A stretch of DNA of 64,000 nt from Colwellia psychrerythraea (GTDB taxonomy: Bacteria; Pseudomonadota; Gammaproteobacteria; Enterobacterales; Alteromonadaceae), in the NCBI RefSeq assembly GCF_000764225.1, contig NZ_JQED01000029.1, forward strand, positions 186,001-250,000, given 5' to 3'. Below, in pieces: positions 36,330 to 45,700 of this stretch. The translations under genes were made by a program, and so were the position numbers. The notes beneath the pieces were generated by a model. It did not search any database. It was not told the origin of the DNA and saw only the letters and a list, made by a program, of their open reading frames with translations. How positions within the stretch are numbered: position 1 is the stretch's first letter; the number at the start of each line of letters is the position of its first letter.

Positions 36330-37096
36330 GCTTGATCTTCCCTAGTATGACTATTGCTGGAGTTACCTTTACTGGTAATAACTTTTCTGGTTATAAAGGA
36401 TTGCCATAAAGACGAGGGTAAAAAAGAAAGTAATCTCATAATAAGCGTTAGTCTTTTGGGGAAATGTAGATACTTTTTGCGCTTTTCGATACCACTAATC
36501 ATGCGGCTTGCTGCTTGCTCACTAGAGAGAATGAAAGGCATGGCAAAAGTATTTTTATCCGTTAAAGGGGTACTAACAAAACCAGGATGTACTAAGGTAA
36601 CGTCAATGTCATGTTCAACTAAATCAAGTCGTAAACTGTTAGCCAAATAATCAATACCTGCCTTGGATGCGCCGTAAGCTTCACTGCGCGGAAAGGGTAA
36701 AATAGTTGCACTTGAACTAACAAAAACGACTTGACCGCCCTTTTTCACTTTAGGTAAAAAATATTGCAATAGCGATCCTAACGAAGAAAGGTTAGTGCTT
36801 ATAATACTGGAGAATAACTCGCCATTAAAATGTTTAGCATCATCAATATAACGACAATCACCTGCATTTAAAATGAGAATATCTAATGCTTTAATCTCTT
36901 GTGCAGCTGTCGCTACTTGTTCAGGTTCGGTGATATCAAATAAGCAAGTTTGAAAGGAGCGAGATTGAAGAAGCGCCATTTTTTTAGGGTCTCGCCCGCA
37001 GGCAATCACGTTTTCACCTTGATTGGTGTATTGTTCAAATAACGCCAAGCCAATGCCTGATGTTGCTCCTGTGATCAAGACATTTTGAATGGCCAT
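36326..37096 (-). CDS. Short-chain dehydrogenase/reductase
   Basis: 256 residues. Rossmann motif VLITGATSGIGLALFEQY. The catalytic Ser-Tyr-Lys set is present: SSSATILPFPRSEAYGASKA with Tyr and Lys in YGASK. NAG-type strand LILNAGDCRYID. Cytoplasmic. The ATG overlaps the stop of the SnoaL-like gene by one base (TAATG). Part of the sigma/ChrR-associated lipid cluster. The substrate is not known. Confidence 0.9.
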   Translation of the reverse strand: MAIQNVLITGATSGIGLALFEQYTNQGENVIACGRDPKKMALLQSRSFQTCLFDITEPEQVATAAQEIKALDILILNAGDCRYIDDAKHFNGELFSSIISTNLSSLGSLLQYFLPKVKKGGQVVFVSSSATILPFPRSEAYGASKAGIDYLANSLRLDLVEHDIDVTLVHPGFVSTPLTDKNTFAMPFILSSEQAASRMISGIEKRKKYLHFPKRLTLIMRLLSFLPSSLWQSFITRKVITSKGNSSNSHTREDQA

Positions 37097-37557
37097 TAGC
37101 TTGCTGCCTTAATTTTTATCCACTTAATGAACTTGCCGAGTATGGGTAATTGCTCATAAAGCATGGCACCTAAATCAAGGAAATCTCTATGATAGATAAC
37201 CTTATCGCCCTGCCCTTTAATTTGTGAACTACCTGAAACAGAGACCATGTTGCCTTTGTTGAGCTTGGGGTGTTGATATGACATGGTCCAACATAGCGAA
37301 GCTTGCGAGTCTTGCCAAATTATCTCCTCAATAACAAAATCACAGGCAGAAAGATTTTGATAGAGGTTTTGAAAGTAGTGATACAAATTGTCATAACCTT
37401 CTATCATATGAAGTGGATCAGTAAAGGTCACATTTTCATGGTAAATAGTGTCTAATAATTTCAAATTATCTTTCGATAATTTTTGATAAACACACACAAA
37501 GTTACTAAGCCACAGAGGCGAATCTTGCAGTGTCTGTTCTAACATTTTAATTTCCAT
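37096..37557 (-). CDS. NTF2/SnoaL-like protein
   Basis: 153 residues of a cone-shaped NTF2-like fold: LLDTIYHENVTFTDPLHMIE is the typical start and YHYFQNLYQNLSACDFVIEE the next helix and strand. Probably a small enzyme or binding protein of the same lipid cluster. AAGG lies 7 bases before the ATG. Lies 47 bases downstream of the photolyase gene. No catalytic assignment possible. Confidence 0.8.
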   Translation of the reverse strand: MEIKMLEQTLQDSPLWLSNFVCVYQKLSKDNLKLLDTIYHENVTFTDPLHMIEGYDNLYHYFQNLYQNLSACDFVIEEIIWQDSQASLCWTMSYQHPKLNKGNMVSVSGSSQIKGQGDKVIYHRDFLDLGAMLYEQLPILGKFIKWIKIKAAS

Positions 37558-37603
37558 TACATGACCTTAATGACTTAGACTTTAATTGCTGATCTAGCCT
37601 TAC

Positions 37604-39004
37604 TTACACTTTATAAAAAGCTAACGCTTTTAACCTTGCTTGTTTATGTTCAACAATCGCCGGCCAATAAATATTTAGCTTATTATCCTTAATAAACTGA
37701 TGAGGAAAATGAATTGCCTTATCAGAAATGTTTTCAAGCTCTGGTATATACCTACGTATGAATAGGCCTTTTGGATCAAAACGTTCACTTTGTCTAATAG
37801 GATTAAATATTCTAAAGTAGGGTTGAGCGTCACAGCCGGTGCTAGCCGCCCATTGCCAACCGCCATTATTTGAGGCTAAGTCACCATCAATCAGATGCTG
37901 CATAAAATACCTTTCTCCTAATCGCCAATCAATGAGTAAATGCTTGGTTAGAAAACTTGCAACGACCATACGAAGGCGGTTATGCATCCAGCCAGTTTGA
38001 TTGAGTTGCCTCATTGCTGCATCAACAAGCGGGTAGCCTGTTCTGCCTTGGCACCAGGCCTCAAATAATACAGTATCGTTATGCCACAACATCGTTTGAT
38101 AATGTGCTTTATAACACTGATGTTTACATAACCGCTGTTGGTGAAAGATAAGATGTCGGTAAAATTCTCGCCAAATAATTTCATTTAACCATGAAAACTC
38201 ATCACTGTCTGATGCAGTCAACAGGTCAGGGTATGTATTAAGTAATAAGCGAAGTACAAATCGAGGACTTATTACACCAGCAGCCAAATAAGGTGAAATT
38301 CCCGAGGTAGCTTTCATAGATGGGATATCACGATTAAGTCTGTAATCGCTTATTTTTTCTTGATAAAAGGTTGGTAGTACCTCTTGTTCAAAAGTCCTTG
38401 CTAAAGGCCATGCACTGGAAATACTCTCTTGCTCTTTCCCATGTGATTCGGCCTTGTTATTCGATGTAACATGAGTAGATACTTTGCCTAGGTATTCAAA
38501 GCCACTTTGCTGGATATAGCGTAACCAAGCGCGTTTAAAAGGGGTAAAAACCTTAAACATAATACCTGATTTATTGAGAATTTTACCTTTTGGTACGATG
38601 ACATCTGCTTCGAACAGAGTTAGTAAAATGCCATTCGTAACAATCGCTTTATCCCGTTGTAGCTCGTTAAATTCGACCTCACTATTAGCCACTATTTCAC
38701 TGATACCATGTTGCTGACAATAGTCCGTTAAAAAGTCTTGTTGTTGAGCAAAGTTATCAAGTTCAATCAATTCAAGTTCAATATTTAGCAAAGCGAGTTC
38801 TTACACTAGCGCATAAGCATGACGTTTAATAAAGTCTATTTTTATCAGTGACCAATCATGTTGTTGCCATTGCTTTTCACAGATAAAAAAAACTGCTTTC
38901 GCTGGTATTACACATTCATGCTGACTCAAAGCTCTTTGACTTAGGAAATAGTGTAAAGCCGGATTATCATGTGTTCTAAGATCATTGCGAAACCAAAGTA
39001 ACAA
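37604..39004 (-). pseudogene. phrB: Class I CPD photolyase interrupted by an in-frame stop
   Basis: The whole gene spans 467 codons, the usual PhrB length. It reads from a TTG start at 39004 (AAGGA 6 bases upstream) with LLWFRNDLRTHDNPALHYFL, but codon 68 is TAA (38803-38801). Downstream codons continue in the same frame without a break: ELALLNIELELIEL and on to the FAD-binding C-terminal domain (NRLRMVVASFLTKHLLIDW, NNGGWQWAASTG, IVEHKQARLKAL). By comparison with E. coli PhrB, the missing residue aligns with no indel, so this is a single base change (for example from CAA or AAA). A sequencing error or a tRNA suppressor cannot be excluded. Sits in the SigE-ChrR cluster, whose known regulon includes photolyase. 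Confidence 0.85.
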
Positions 39005-39116
39005 AGAAGTTCCTTATGTGCCTAATTAAAGGCATCACGGAAAGAATAAAGATAAGTATAAGTGACTGTATAACTAATATTTTAACAATAAAAAAAATAA
39101 AATCATTCTAAATCAA

Positions 39117-40076
39117 TTAGTAAGCGTATCTTAATTTTAATGTTTCTGGATAAGGAGATAAGTACGCTTGCTTTGTTAAGTAGTCTTTTGGGTGATTTAG
39201 TAGGTAATGCTTAATTAATGTTAAAGGCGCCATTAGCGGGATAAGCCCCTCGCGATAAGCATCAATTTGTTCACACAATTCTTGTCTTTCATTCGCTTGT
39301 AAGTGTTTAGAAAAATATCCTTGAATATGCGCGAGTGTATTGGCATGCTTTTTACGGGTCGCTATAATTTTCAGTGCTGTCATTAACCCTAGAATGTATT
39401 TGTCAGCTACCTCATCAAGCGGTAAATCTGCCCTTGCTAATAATTGCCCCAACTCCTTATAAGCAATTAAATCATGACTCATCACAGTATACTTATAATG
39501 ACTATGAAAGGTTGTTAGCTTGTGCTTAGTTAATCCTGAAGTAACCATTTTTTGCCAATGTTTATAGGTAAAGACTCTAGCAACAAAGTTTTCACGCAGT
39601 AACGGGTCATTCAAACGGCCATTCTCTTCACAAGGTAATAATGGGTTAGCGTCCATAATTTCTTTGGCAAAAGCACCAACACCATGTGAAGGTAACGAGT
39701 TACCTTCAGGGCTGTAAATCTTAACTCTTTCCATGCCACAACTTGGGCTTTTAGCGCAAAAGATATAGCCACTTAATGATTTAGTCATGCTGGCTACTTT
39801 TTTACCATAGGCTTTTAATGCTTTGGTCACATCACCAGTGCCATCTTTTTGAGAGACATGAATGACATCATCACACTTTATTTGTCGAATTGTTGGTCTA
39901 GGGATAGGTAATCCAATAGCAACTTCAGGGCAGAAGGCTTTATAAGAGACATGTTCAGAAAATTCTTTGATACAAAATTGAGACGGCTTATTACTGGCAT
40001 CAAAGCGAACCTTTTCGCCAATTAAACAAGCACTAATTCCAATTTCTATGTCTTTCTTACTCACTGAATAAATCAT
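39117..40076 (-). CDS. DUF523 and DUF1722 (YbgA-like) protein
   Basis: 319 residues. The N-terminal DUF523 part has IGISACLIGEKVRFDASNK and FCAKSPSCGMERVK, with Cys residues that may bind metal or be redox active. The C-terminal DUF1722 part (about 190-319) resembles E. coli YbgA, which lies next to phrB in E. coli. The function is unknown; the repeated proximity to photolyase suggests a role in the photo-oxidative stress response. It lies 66 bases after the ChrR gene and 112 bases before the photolyase start. Confidence 0.85.
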   Translation of the reverse strand: MIYSVSKKDIEIGISACLIGEKVRFDASNKPSQFCIKEFSEHVSYKAFCPEVAIGLPIPRPTIRQIKCDDVIHVSQKDGTGDVTKALKAYGKKVASMTKSLSGYIFCAKSPSCGMERVKIYSPEGNSLPSHGVGAFAKEIMDANPLLPCEENGRLNDPLLRENFVARVFTYKHWQKMVTSGLTKHKLTTFHSHYKYTVMSHDLIAYKELGQLLARADLPLDEVADKYILGLMTALKIIATRKKHANTLAHIQGYFSKHLQANERQELCEQIDAYREGLIPLMAPLTLIKHYLLNHPKDYLTKQAYLSPYPETLKLRYAY

Positions 40077-40142
40077 GTTTCTTTCCTTATAACTTCTGAT
40101 TTCACTTTTAATTACAGTCTTAATTTTTAATGACTTAGAAAA

Positions 40143-40829
40143 CTAATAAATGAAAGAACCGATTGGATTAAGTAATTTATTTATGCCTTGGGTAAAGTGT
40201 AATGCGTCATTTGCTACGGTGTAACAAAGACAACCATTAGTAGATATAGGGTGATGCTGATGCGAGCTATCAAGCATAATAAAGTCTCCTTTGACATATT
40301 CACCACTTTCATCATGAAACGAACCTTCCAATAACACAGTTAGCTCAAAACCTTTGTGCGTATGCTCAGGTACGCCTCCTCCTGGTTGTATGTGTAATAA
40401 GCTAGTATGAATTTCGTTTTCGTTGAGTTGAATACGTGATCGAGTTAACTTACCAATATGAGCATGTTTACCTAGCTCCATGTTAGATAGCGCTGTAGGG
40501 ATAGTATAAGTTTTATCATTAAAGCTAATTGTTTTTTCTACTTTAGGTAAAGCAACGGATATATCTGAAGATTCAACAATATCGTCAATCATATGGTCAA
40601 AGTCTATTACGGCAACAGCATCTAATGCTTCAATATCGTCAACAATAAAGCGATCAAGATATTCTTCTTCAAAGCTAGCTTCAGCCACTTGTTCAGTAAT
40701 TTGAGCAATTGTTTGCTGGCAGACAGGACACATATCTGCATGAATTGCGACACCAGCAGATAAAGACGCAGGTAAATCACCATTCACAAATGCTTGGATA
40801 AGCTCAAATTTTGGGTGATGATTAATCAT
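40143..40829 (-). CDS. chrR: ChrR-type zinc anti-sigma factor with cupin domain
   Basis: 228 residues. The N-terminal anti-sigma part has the ZAS zinc ligands His4/His5, His30, Cys34 and Cys37 (HADMCPVC), as in ChrR (His6, His31, Cys35, Cys38). The C-terminal cupin has PEHTHKGFELTVLLEGSFHD, GDFIMLDSSHQHHP, matching the His-x-His, Glu and His metal ligands of ChrR. In Rhodobacter, ChrR releases SigE when singlet oxygen is present. The ATG overlaps the sigma-factor stop by 8 bases. Confidence 0.9.
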   Translation of the reverse strand: MINHHPKFELIQAFVNGDLPASLSAGVAIHADMCPVCQQTIAQITEQVAEASFEEEYLDRFIVDDIEALDAVAVIDFDHMIDDIVESSDISVALPKVEKTISFNDKTYTIPTALSNMELGKHAHIGKLTRSRIQLNENEIHTSLLHIQPGGGVPEHTHKGFELTVLLEGSFHDESGEYVKGDFIMLDSSHQHHPISTNGCLCYTVANDALHFTQGINKLLNPIGSFIY

Positions 40830-41439
40830 GTTGTTCTCCTAACTGTACTTTAAGTTTTCCTAGAGCTAATCGTAATCGAGATTTAACAGTCCCTAGTGGT
40901 AAATTCAAATGAACAGCTAATTGTTCCTGTGACATTTCCCTAAAGTAAAACCCTTTTACTACGTCTTGTTGCGCCTGAGGCAATGCTTCAATAACATCCA
41001 ATAAATTTTCATTTGCTAAATGATCTTCAAAAACTTCATCTTCACAGCTCATTTTTTCTGCGACAGGCCAAATATCATCGCTAAGGTTATCTTCTTTATT
41101 ACCCTGTATTTTCCTAAGCATATCAAAAGTAACATTGCGCATTACCGTATAGACCCAAGTAGTTGCCGCTCCCTTATCTTGGTTGAAAAGATGTGCTTTT
41201 CTCCACACGTTACTCATAGTGTCTTGCACAACTTCATTAGCTTGTGCTTCATTAGGAAATTTACCACGGGCAATACGTAGAATTTTAGGAGCAAAGAAGT
41301 GAAACAAATGTGTGAAAGCAACTTTGTCTCGATTTGTCGCAACAGACTCTAGCCATTGGCACAGTTGTGGGTGATTTATTTTATCTGACATACTAGTAGA
41401 TTTAGCACTTGTCGGTCTGCTTAGCAAGTTAGTCTGCAT
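40822..41439 (-). CDS. ECF sigma factor (SigE/ECF11-like)
   Basis: About 205 residues. Sigma region 2: WVYTVMRNVTFDMLRKIQGN. Region 4: LPQAQQDVVKGFYFREMSQE and LAVHLNLPLGTVKSRLRLAL. The pairing with a ChrR-type anti-sigma marks it as the singlet-oxygen sigma factor group (ECF11). The start at 41439 (MQTNLLSR) has AGGA 7 bases upstream; the GTG at 41445 lacks one at good distance. An autoregulatory-type promoter lies at 41474-41501. Confidence 0.9.
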   Translation of the reverse strand: MQTNLLSRPTSAKSTSMSDKINHPQLCQWLESVATNRDKVAFTHLFHFFAPKILRIARGKFPNEAQANEVVQDTMSNVWRKAHLFNQDKGAATTWVYTVMRNVTFDMLRKIQGNKEDNLSDDIWPVAEKMSCEDEVFEDHLANENLLDVIEALPQAQQDVVKGFYFREMSQEQLAVHLNLPLGTVKSRLRLALGKLKVQLGEQHD

Positions 41440-41473
41440 TGCCACGTCCTACTATTTATTTGAACATGTCAGG

Positions 41474-41501
41474 TTATACGTTCAAACAATCTTTAGGATC
41501 A
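41474..41501 (-). promoter_or_regulatory. ECF-type promoter of the sigma/chrR operon
   Basis: On the minus strand TGATCC (41496-41501), 15 bases, CGTATAA (41474-41480). The -35 TGATCC is identical to the Rhodobacter SigE element. It lies about 35 bases before the sigma start, implying autoregulation. Confidence 0.7.
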
Positions 41502-41565
41502 CTTTAGTTTTAAATTATGTTAAATCGTCTCAAAATTAACGACAAAATAATTAAGCAATCAAAAG

Positions 41566-42147
41566 CTACTCAAGAATAACTGATTCAACAAACGCTTTTG
41601 CGTCTTTGAAACTATAGCTAACGACAAAGGCATTTTTTACATTGAGTTCAATAGGTAGTATTTCTAACCACCTTGCTAACACCCAATGACTATCGTTTAG
41701 AACTTTCTTTGGATATAAATTATTAAGACTGTCATTCTCTGCAAAGACGTTAGCTAACGATCTAGAGAGCTGCCCATTAGTTATATTGACATGAGTATCT
41801 GACCAATGTGCGATTCGGCTAACATCACCAAAATGTAAATTGTTTTCATCATGTGCAATGCTCTTAATAACGACCAAAGATTTACACTTAACATCAATTT
41901 CTAAAATACCATCATCACCTTGGTCAAAATTAATGATTTCAACCCAACTACCCCACGGCATGCTAGTAGCACTTTCATTAGCACTTATTTTTATATCTTG
42001 TAGCCAAATAACAAAACCTTGCCCTGATGTGGCGGTACTAACCATTTTCAAATAGCGTGGTTCAAATATGCGTAACTTAGTCACCCCTTCTGGCAATAAG
42101 AATACGGGTAAAGGAAATATCGGTAAGGTAGCATTTAATTCTTTCAT
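41566..42147 (-). CDS. LON substrate-binding domain protein
   Basis: About 193 residues from MKELNATLPIFPLPVFLLPE (ATG at 42147, GTGG about 8 bases upstream). One Lon N-terminal (PUA-like) domain: LRIFEPRYLKMVSTATSGQG then FVIWLQDI. No protease or ATPase domain. Such proteins are widespread and may recognise substrates or oxidised or damaged proteins. The promoter at 42177-42204 overlaps the codons of the longer frame beginning at 42180, which supports the internal start. It resembles the sigma promoter, so this gene may be in the same regulon. Confidence 0.75.
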   Translation of the reverse strand: MKELNATLPIFPLPVFLLPEGVTKLRIFEPRYLKMVSTATSGQGFVIWLQDIKISANESATSMPWGSWVEIINFDQGDDGILEIDVKCKSLVVIKSIAHDENNLHFGDVSRIAHWSDTHVNITNGQLSRSLANVFAENDSLNNLYPKKVLNDSHWVLARWLEILPIELNVKNAFVVSYSFKDAKAFVESVILE

Positions 42148-42176
42148 AACAATACCACTTGCAAGTTTATAACTAT

Positions 42177-42204
42177 TCATACGTGAAGAATCACTAAACG
42201 ATCA
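42177..42204 (-). promoter_or_regulatory. Candidate ECF-type promoter of the LON-domain gene
   Basis: Minus strand: TGATCG (42199-42204), 15 bases, CGTATGA (42177-42183). Same spacing as the sigma-operon promoter (15 bases). Confidence 0.55.
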
Positions 42205-42216
42205 ATTTTATATTAT

Positions 42217-42241
42217 AAAAAAAGCCTCTGAAGACAGAGGC
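42217..42241 (-). terminator. Terminator after the fasciclin gene
   Basis: Minus strand: GCCTCTG-TCTT-CAGAGGC stem (42224-42241) followed by a run of seven T (42217-42223). A strong rho-independent terminator, 100 bases after the fasciclin stop. Confidence 0.85.
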
Positions 42242-42339
42242 TCATGGTCAGCATTTGACTCGAACTTTTGCGTTGTAAAAGAAAGAACAATCAATCGACC
42301 GAAGCTTAATAACTAACAACCAAGAATCAAGCTAGTAAT

Positions 42340-44175
42340 CTATTCCATAATCACGGTATCAATAACATGGATAACACCATTTGTTGTGTAGATATCAGAA
42401 ATGATGACTTTAGCTCCACCAACCATTAACATGCCAGAGTCAGCATCAACACTCACATCAATCATAACCTCTGATGCAGTGATTAACGAACGTCCATTTT
42501 TAGCATAAGCATCTACCGAGCTTAAACTACTATCCCCAACGACATGAGTTAGTAAAACGTTTGTAAGCATCTCAGTATCCGCTAGCAACGCCGTTAAAGC
42601 ATCTCCATCAATTTTATCAAAAGCAGCATTAGTTGGAGCAAAAACGGTAAACATAGCATCTTCATTCGATAATGTAGTCACTAAATCAGCAGCAGTGAGC
42701 GCAGTTACTAACGTAGAGAAGTTATCCGGGTCAGCCAAAGCAACCTCTACAATATTTAATGTTGGCGTATCCATCATTGCAGGTGGCATGATGACGTTAT
42801 CAATTAAATGAACAACACCATTTGCAGCCAAAACATTAGCAGCACTGACTTTAGCGCCATTAATAAAAAGCATACCATCAGTAAAGGTTACCGCTGCTTT
42901 GTCCCCATTTGCCATTTCAGCCATATTATCCATCGATTGAGCTAGACTAATTGCCCCATCAGAAAGTACTTCAGCAGCGATTACGTGATACAGCAATATA
43001 TTGCTTAATTGTTCGCTGGTTAATGCTTCCACAGTACCTGCTGGCAATTTAGCAAAAGCAGCATTAGTGGGAGCAAAAACAGTGTAATTGCTGTCAAGGT
43101 TCGTTAGTACTGTATCTAGCCCTGTTGATTGCAGTGCTGAAACAAGTATCGATAAATCACTATTGCTACTAGCGATATCAACTAAGCTCATACTTGGTTT
43201 TGGTAAAGCCACATCACCAAGAATAACAGCATCTATTACATGAATTACCCCATTGGTTGTATATATATCTTTCATAACAACATTAGCACCACCGAACAAT
43301 AATGTATCTGTATCTGGATTAATGTTTAGTGTAACTTTTGCTGTTGATGCAGTATCGACCATATTGCCACTCAACGCATAGGCACTCACCGAGCTTACCG
43401 CGGCATCTACGATTACATGTTGCAATAGTACATTGGTTAAGGCATCTGTATCCCCTAATAAGGCAGCCAAAGTATCAGGTGCAATTAAGGCAAAAGCAGC
43501 ATTAGTTGGAGCAAATACCGTAAAAGTAGCATCTTCGTTCGACAAGGTAGTCACTAAATCAGCAGCAGTTAATGCAGCAACTAAGGTGGAAAAATTGTCA
43601 GGATCCGCCAACGCTACATCAACAATATTGACCGTCGGTTCCATCATTTCTGCAGGTGGTAATAAAACAGCATCAATGACGTGAATTATACCGTTATCCG
43701 TTTGAATATCAGTGATGACAACCGTAGCAGTATTTACCAATAACTTATCCCCATAGAGTGATAACCCTACCGCATCACCATTAACCATCTCAACGGCTGT
43801 GCCAGCTAACGCAATAGCTGCTGCGGCATCAACTTCACCACTAATGACATGATAGGTTAAGATATCTGATAACTTATCAGTATCTGCTAATAGCGCATCA
43901 ATAGTTTCTTGCCCTAACAAAGCAAAGGCTTTATCTGTTGGTGCAAAAACGGTAAATTTAGCACTGGCATCTGCCAAGGTTGAATCTAGACCTGTTGCTT
44001 GTAATGCAGCAACTAAGGTTGTGAAATTGCCATCATTAACTGCGGCATCAACAATGGTAGTTGGCGCAACAACATCTTGAATGACTTGCTCTACTGCATC
44101 ATTATCGTTGTCATTACACCCTTGTAATAAAAACACACTTAATACGGTTACACTCAGTATTTTAAAATATTTCAC
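42340..44175 (-). CDS. Four-domain fasciclin (FAS1) lipoprotein
   Basis: About 611 residues starting at a GTG (44175) with GAGGA 7 bases upstream: MKYFKILSVTVLSVFLLQGC has a lipobox at the end (Cys20). Four FAS1 domains follow (about 38-185, 186-320, 326-455, 465-611), each with the FTVFAPT(D/N)xAF core and a NG(I/V)IHVID strand. Domains 2 and 4 are nearly identical in their first halves (NFSTLV, LVTTLSNEDA), and domains 1 and 3 share GLD(S/T)(T/V)L, indicating an A-B-A'-B' duplication. FAS1 lipoproteins are adhesins or are made under ECF sigma control in mycobacteria (SigK-MPT83). A candidate ECF promoter lies upstream. Confidence 0.88.
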   Translation of the reverse strand: MKYFKILSVTVLSVFLLQGCNDNDNDAVEQVIQDVVAPTTIVDAAVNDGNFTTLVAALQATGLDSTLADASAKFTVFAPTDKAFALLGQETIDALLADTDKLSDILTYHVISGEVDAAAAIALAGTAVEMVNGDAVGLSLYGDKLLVNTATVVITDIQTDNGIIHVIDAVLLPPAEMMEPTVNIVDVALADPDNFSTLVAALTAADLVTTLSNEDATFTVFAPTNAAFALIAPDTLAALLGDTDALTNVLLQHVIVDAAVSSVSAYALSGNMVDTASTAKVTLNINPDTDTLLFGGANVVMKDIYTTNGVIHVIDAVILGDVALPKPSMSLVDIASSNSDLSILVSALQSTGLDTVLTNLDSNYTVFAPTNAAFAKLPAGTVEALTSEQLSNILLYHVIAAEVLSDGAISLAQSMDNMAEMANGDKAAVTFTDGMLFINGAKVSAANVLAANGVVHLIDNVIMPPAMMDTPTLNIVEVALADPDNFSTLVTALTAADLVTTLSNEDAMFTVFAPTNAAFDKIDGDALTALLADTEMLTNVLLTHVVGDSSLSSVDAYAKNGRSLITASEVMIDVSVDADSGMLMVGGAKVIISDIYTTNGVIHVIDTVIME

Positions 44176-44207
44176 TTGCTTATCCTCATTAATTAAGTAC
44201 AACTAAA

Positions 44208-44235
44208 CTTACGTACAAAAAACAAACAAAGATCA
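44208..44235 (-). promoter_or_regulatory. Candidate ECF-type promoter of the fasciclin gene
   Basis: Minus strand: TGATCT (44230-44235), 16 bases, CGTAAG (44208-44213). This fits the Rhodobacter SigE pattern, TGATC-N18-TAAG. The expected transcript start is about 25 bases before the GTG. Confidence 0.5.
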
Positions 44236-44562
44236 ACATTTTTTCACAAATAAAATTTTATTTTTATCAGTGATCTTATACACAATAGAAACGTACCTAT
44301 TAGGTTATGTAAAAAGTTTTTTTGCAATAATTGAGAGTAGAAATGAGCTTTTAACCCTTTTATCTCATCGGTAATATTAAACATCGTTTTAAAGGTGTTA
44401 GAGCCGTTTAAGCACAGGAAATGGCTGAGTAACCTCCGGCACTGAGGAGGATTATTATAAGAGATTAAGTATGTATACCTATACTATCTTGAAGAAAGTA
44501 CTTACCTAGATTTTACAAAGTAACCGATAAGAATAGACAGTAAGACTTTAGATAAAGGGTGG
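44236..44562. other. Intergenic region between fasciclin and DUF3833 genes
   Basis: 327 bases with no convincing gene. It contains CCTCCGGCACTGAGGAGG near 44435, a weak hairpin, and is otherwise AT-rich. Probably holds only the 3' end of the DUF2878-CHI-DUF3833 operon and the fasciclin promoter. Confidence 0.4.
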
Positions 44563-45129
44563 TTAAATATTATCACTATTCGCACATTTTTTTACTTGGC
44601 TTTGTTTATCAAAAAATATTGTTACCTCAGCCACCTTCACACCGAACTTTCTCATCGACGTTTTATTCATTACTCGAAACTCATCAAGCTGATACATCCA
44701 GTCATCCATAGATACCTGATAAGTTTCATCTTCGACAGCTAAAGACAATTCGTATTGAAACTGAAAGGCAAAACCTTGATGATTGCCAACAGCGATCCCT
44801 ATAACATCTTCTGCTTTGCCTTCATAACTGCCATTCATTTTTTTAGATAATTGCCAGTTGCGGTAAATTATTTCACCATCATTAAAATAAAACTTTTCCG
44901 CAAGAACACCATCATTACCTTGCCACGTACCTTCTATCTCGACACAAAATCGTCTTGTCACTTTATTGGCATAATCCTGCAACATGCCCCAAGCAACTAC
45001 TCGCCCAATGAAGTAACTTTTAATATCAAATGGATTATCAACTTCTTGATAATCATCTAATGATGTAGAGCAACTGGAGATAAGACTACAGAATATGATA
45101 GTAAATAGAAAAAACTTAACTTTATTCAT
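44563..45129 (-). CDS. DUF3833 lipoprotein
   Basis: 188 residues. A lipoprotein signal (lipobox SSC around residue 20). The body has FDIKSYFIGRVVAWGMLQDY, then RRFCVEIEGTWQGNDGVLAE and DDWMYQLDEFRVMNKTSMRK, which are DUF3833 marks. Function unproven; the family is regularly found with Cfa, DUF1365, DUF2878 and chalcone-isomerase-like genes. The ATG overlaps the upstream gene's end by 8 bases. Confidence 0.85.
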   Translation of the reverse strand: MNKVKFFLFTIIFCSLISSCSTSLDDYQEVDNPFDIKSYFIGRVVAWGMLQDYANKVTRRFCVEIEGTWQGNDGVLAEKFYFNDGEIIYRNWQLSKKMNGSYEGKAEDVIGIAVGNHQGFAFQFQYELSLAVEDETYQVSMDDWMYQLDEFRVMNKTSMRKFGVKVAEVTIFFDKQSQVKKCANSDNI

Positions 45130-45700
45130 CAGTAAGCCCCCCTAGTAATTCACGGCGTAATTTAGGCTCACTGGTATTTTCAGAGAGCCAAATAGCAAGA
45201 AATATTTGGCCAAACTCAAAAGGCTTAATCATGCCAATAAATTGCTGATTAAAATAAAAGATACTGTGTCCTTGGTGAATCAGTAAAGATAAACTGTCAC
45301 CCTCTTTGATATCTGGCCACATCGCTTTTAATTTTGGTAAATAGCTCCTATATTGCTGCAAAGAGATCCCTAAGTACTGCCATTGTTCAATCGTTTTGCT
45401 AATGAGCTCATCACTAGAGATATCGGCCAAATAATGAATAGTAAAAAGAACGTTATCGTTTGATATGCTGACTGGATATTTTCCTGTCGTGGTCAATAGC
45501 TGACTTTTATAAAGATCCCAAAATAAAATAGAGAAAGTTGTCTCTCCCACCAACATAAAGGGTTTGGTAGCAAGGGTGCTTTGTAAACTATCAGGGAATA
45601 CCATTTCATCGCTTATATTTTTTGCAAAGACTACATTCATTGACAAGCAAAAAACGAAATAAAAGCATATTAAATAAGAAGAAAATGAGAGCTTACACAT
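45122..45700 (-). CDS. Chalcone isomerase-like exported protein
   Basis: 192 residues. The signal peptide (LICFYFVFCLSMNVVFAK) precedes a fold with LVGETTFSILFWDLYKSQLL, then SISNDNVLFTIHYLADISSD and DSLSLLIHQGHSIFYFNQQF, like the bacterial chalcone-isomerase-like (CHI) family. These are fatty-acid-binding or isomerase-like and periplasmic. Overlaps both neighbours by 8 bases, so the three genes are tightly coupled. Confidence 0.8.
   Translation of the reverse strand: MCKLSFSSYLICFYFVFCLSMNVVFAKNISDEMVFPDSLQSTLATKPFMLVGETTFSILFWDLYKSQLLTTTGKYPVSISNDNVLFTIHYLADISSDELISKTIEQWQYLGISLQQYRSYLPKLKAMWPDIKEGDSLSLLIHQGHSIFYFNQQFIGMIKPFEFGQIFLAIWLSENTSEPKLRRELLGGLTDE

Noticed and set aside
37604..38803. 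Frameshift explanation for the split photolyase
   Set aside because: Codons before and after the stop are in the same frame with no length change against E. coli PhrB, so a point nonsense change is the simpler reading.
38980..39045. A possible ECF-type promoter (TGATGC) before the photolyase gene
   Set aside because: The spacing to TAAGG is 15 but there is no CGTA-type -10, so it does not fit the other four sites; photolyase may be read from the upstream sigma/chrR transcript.
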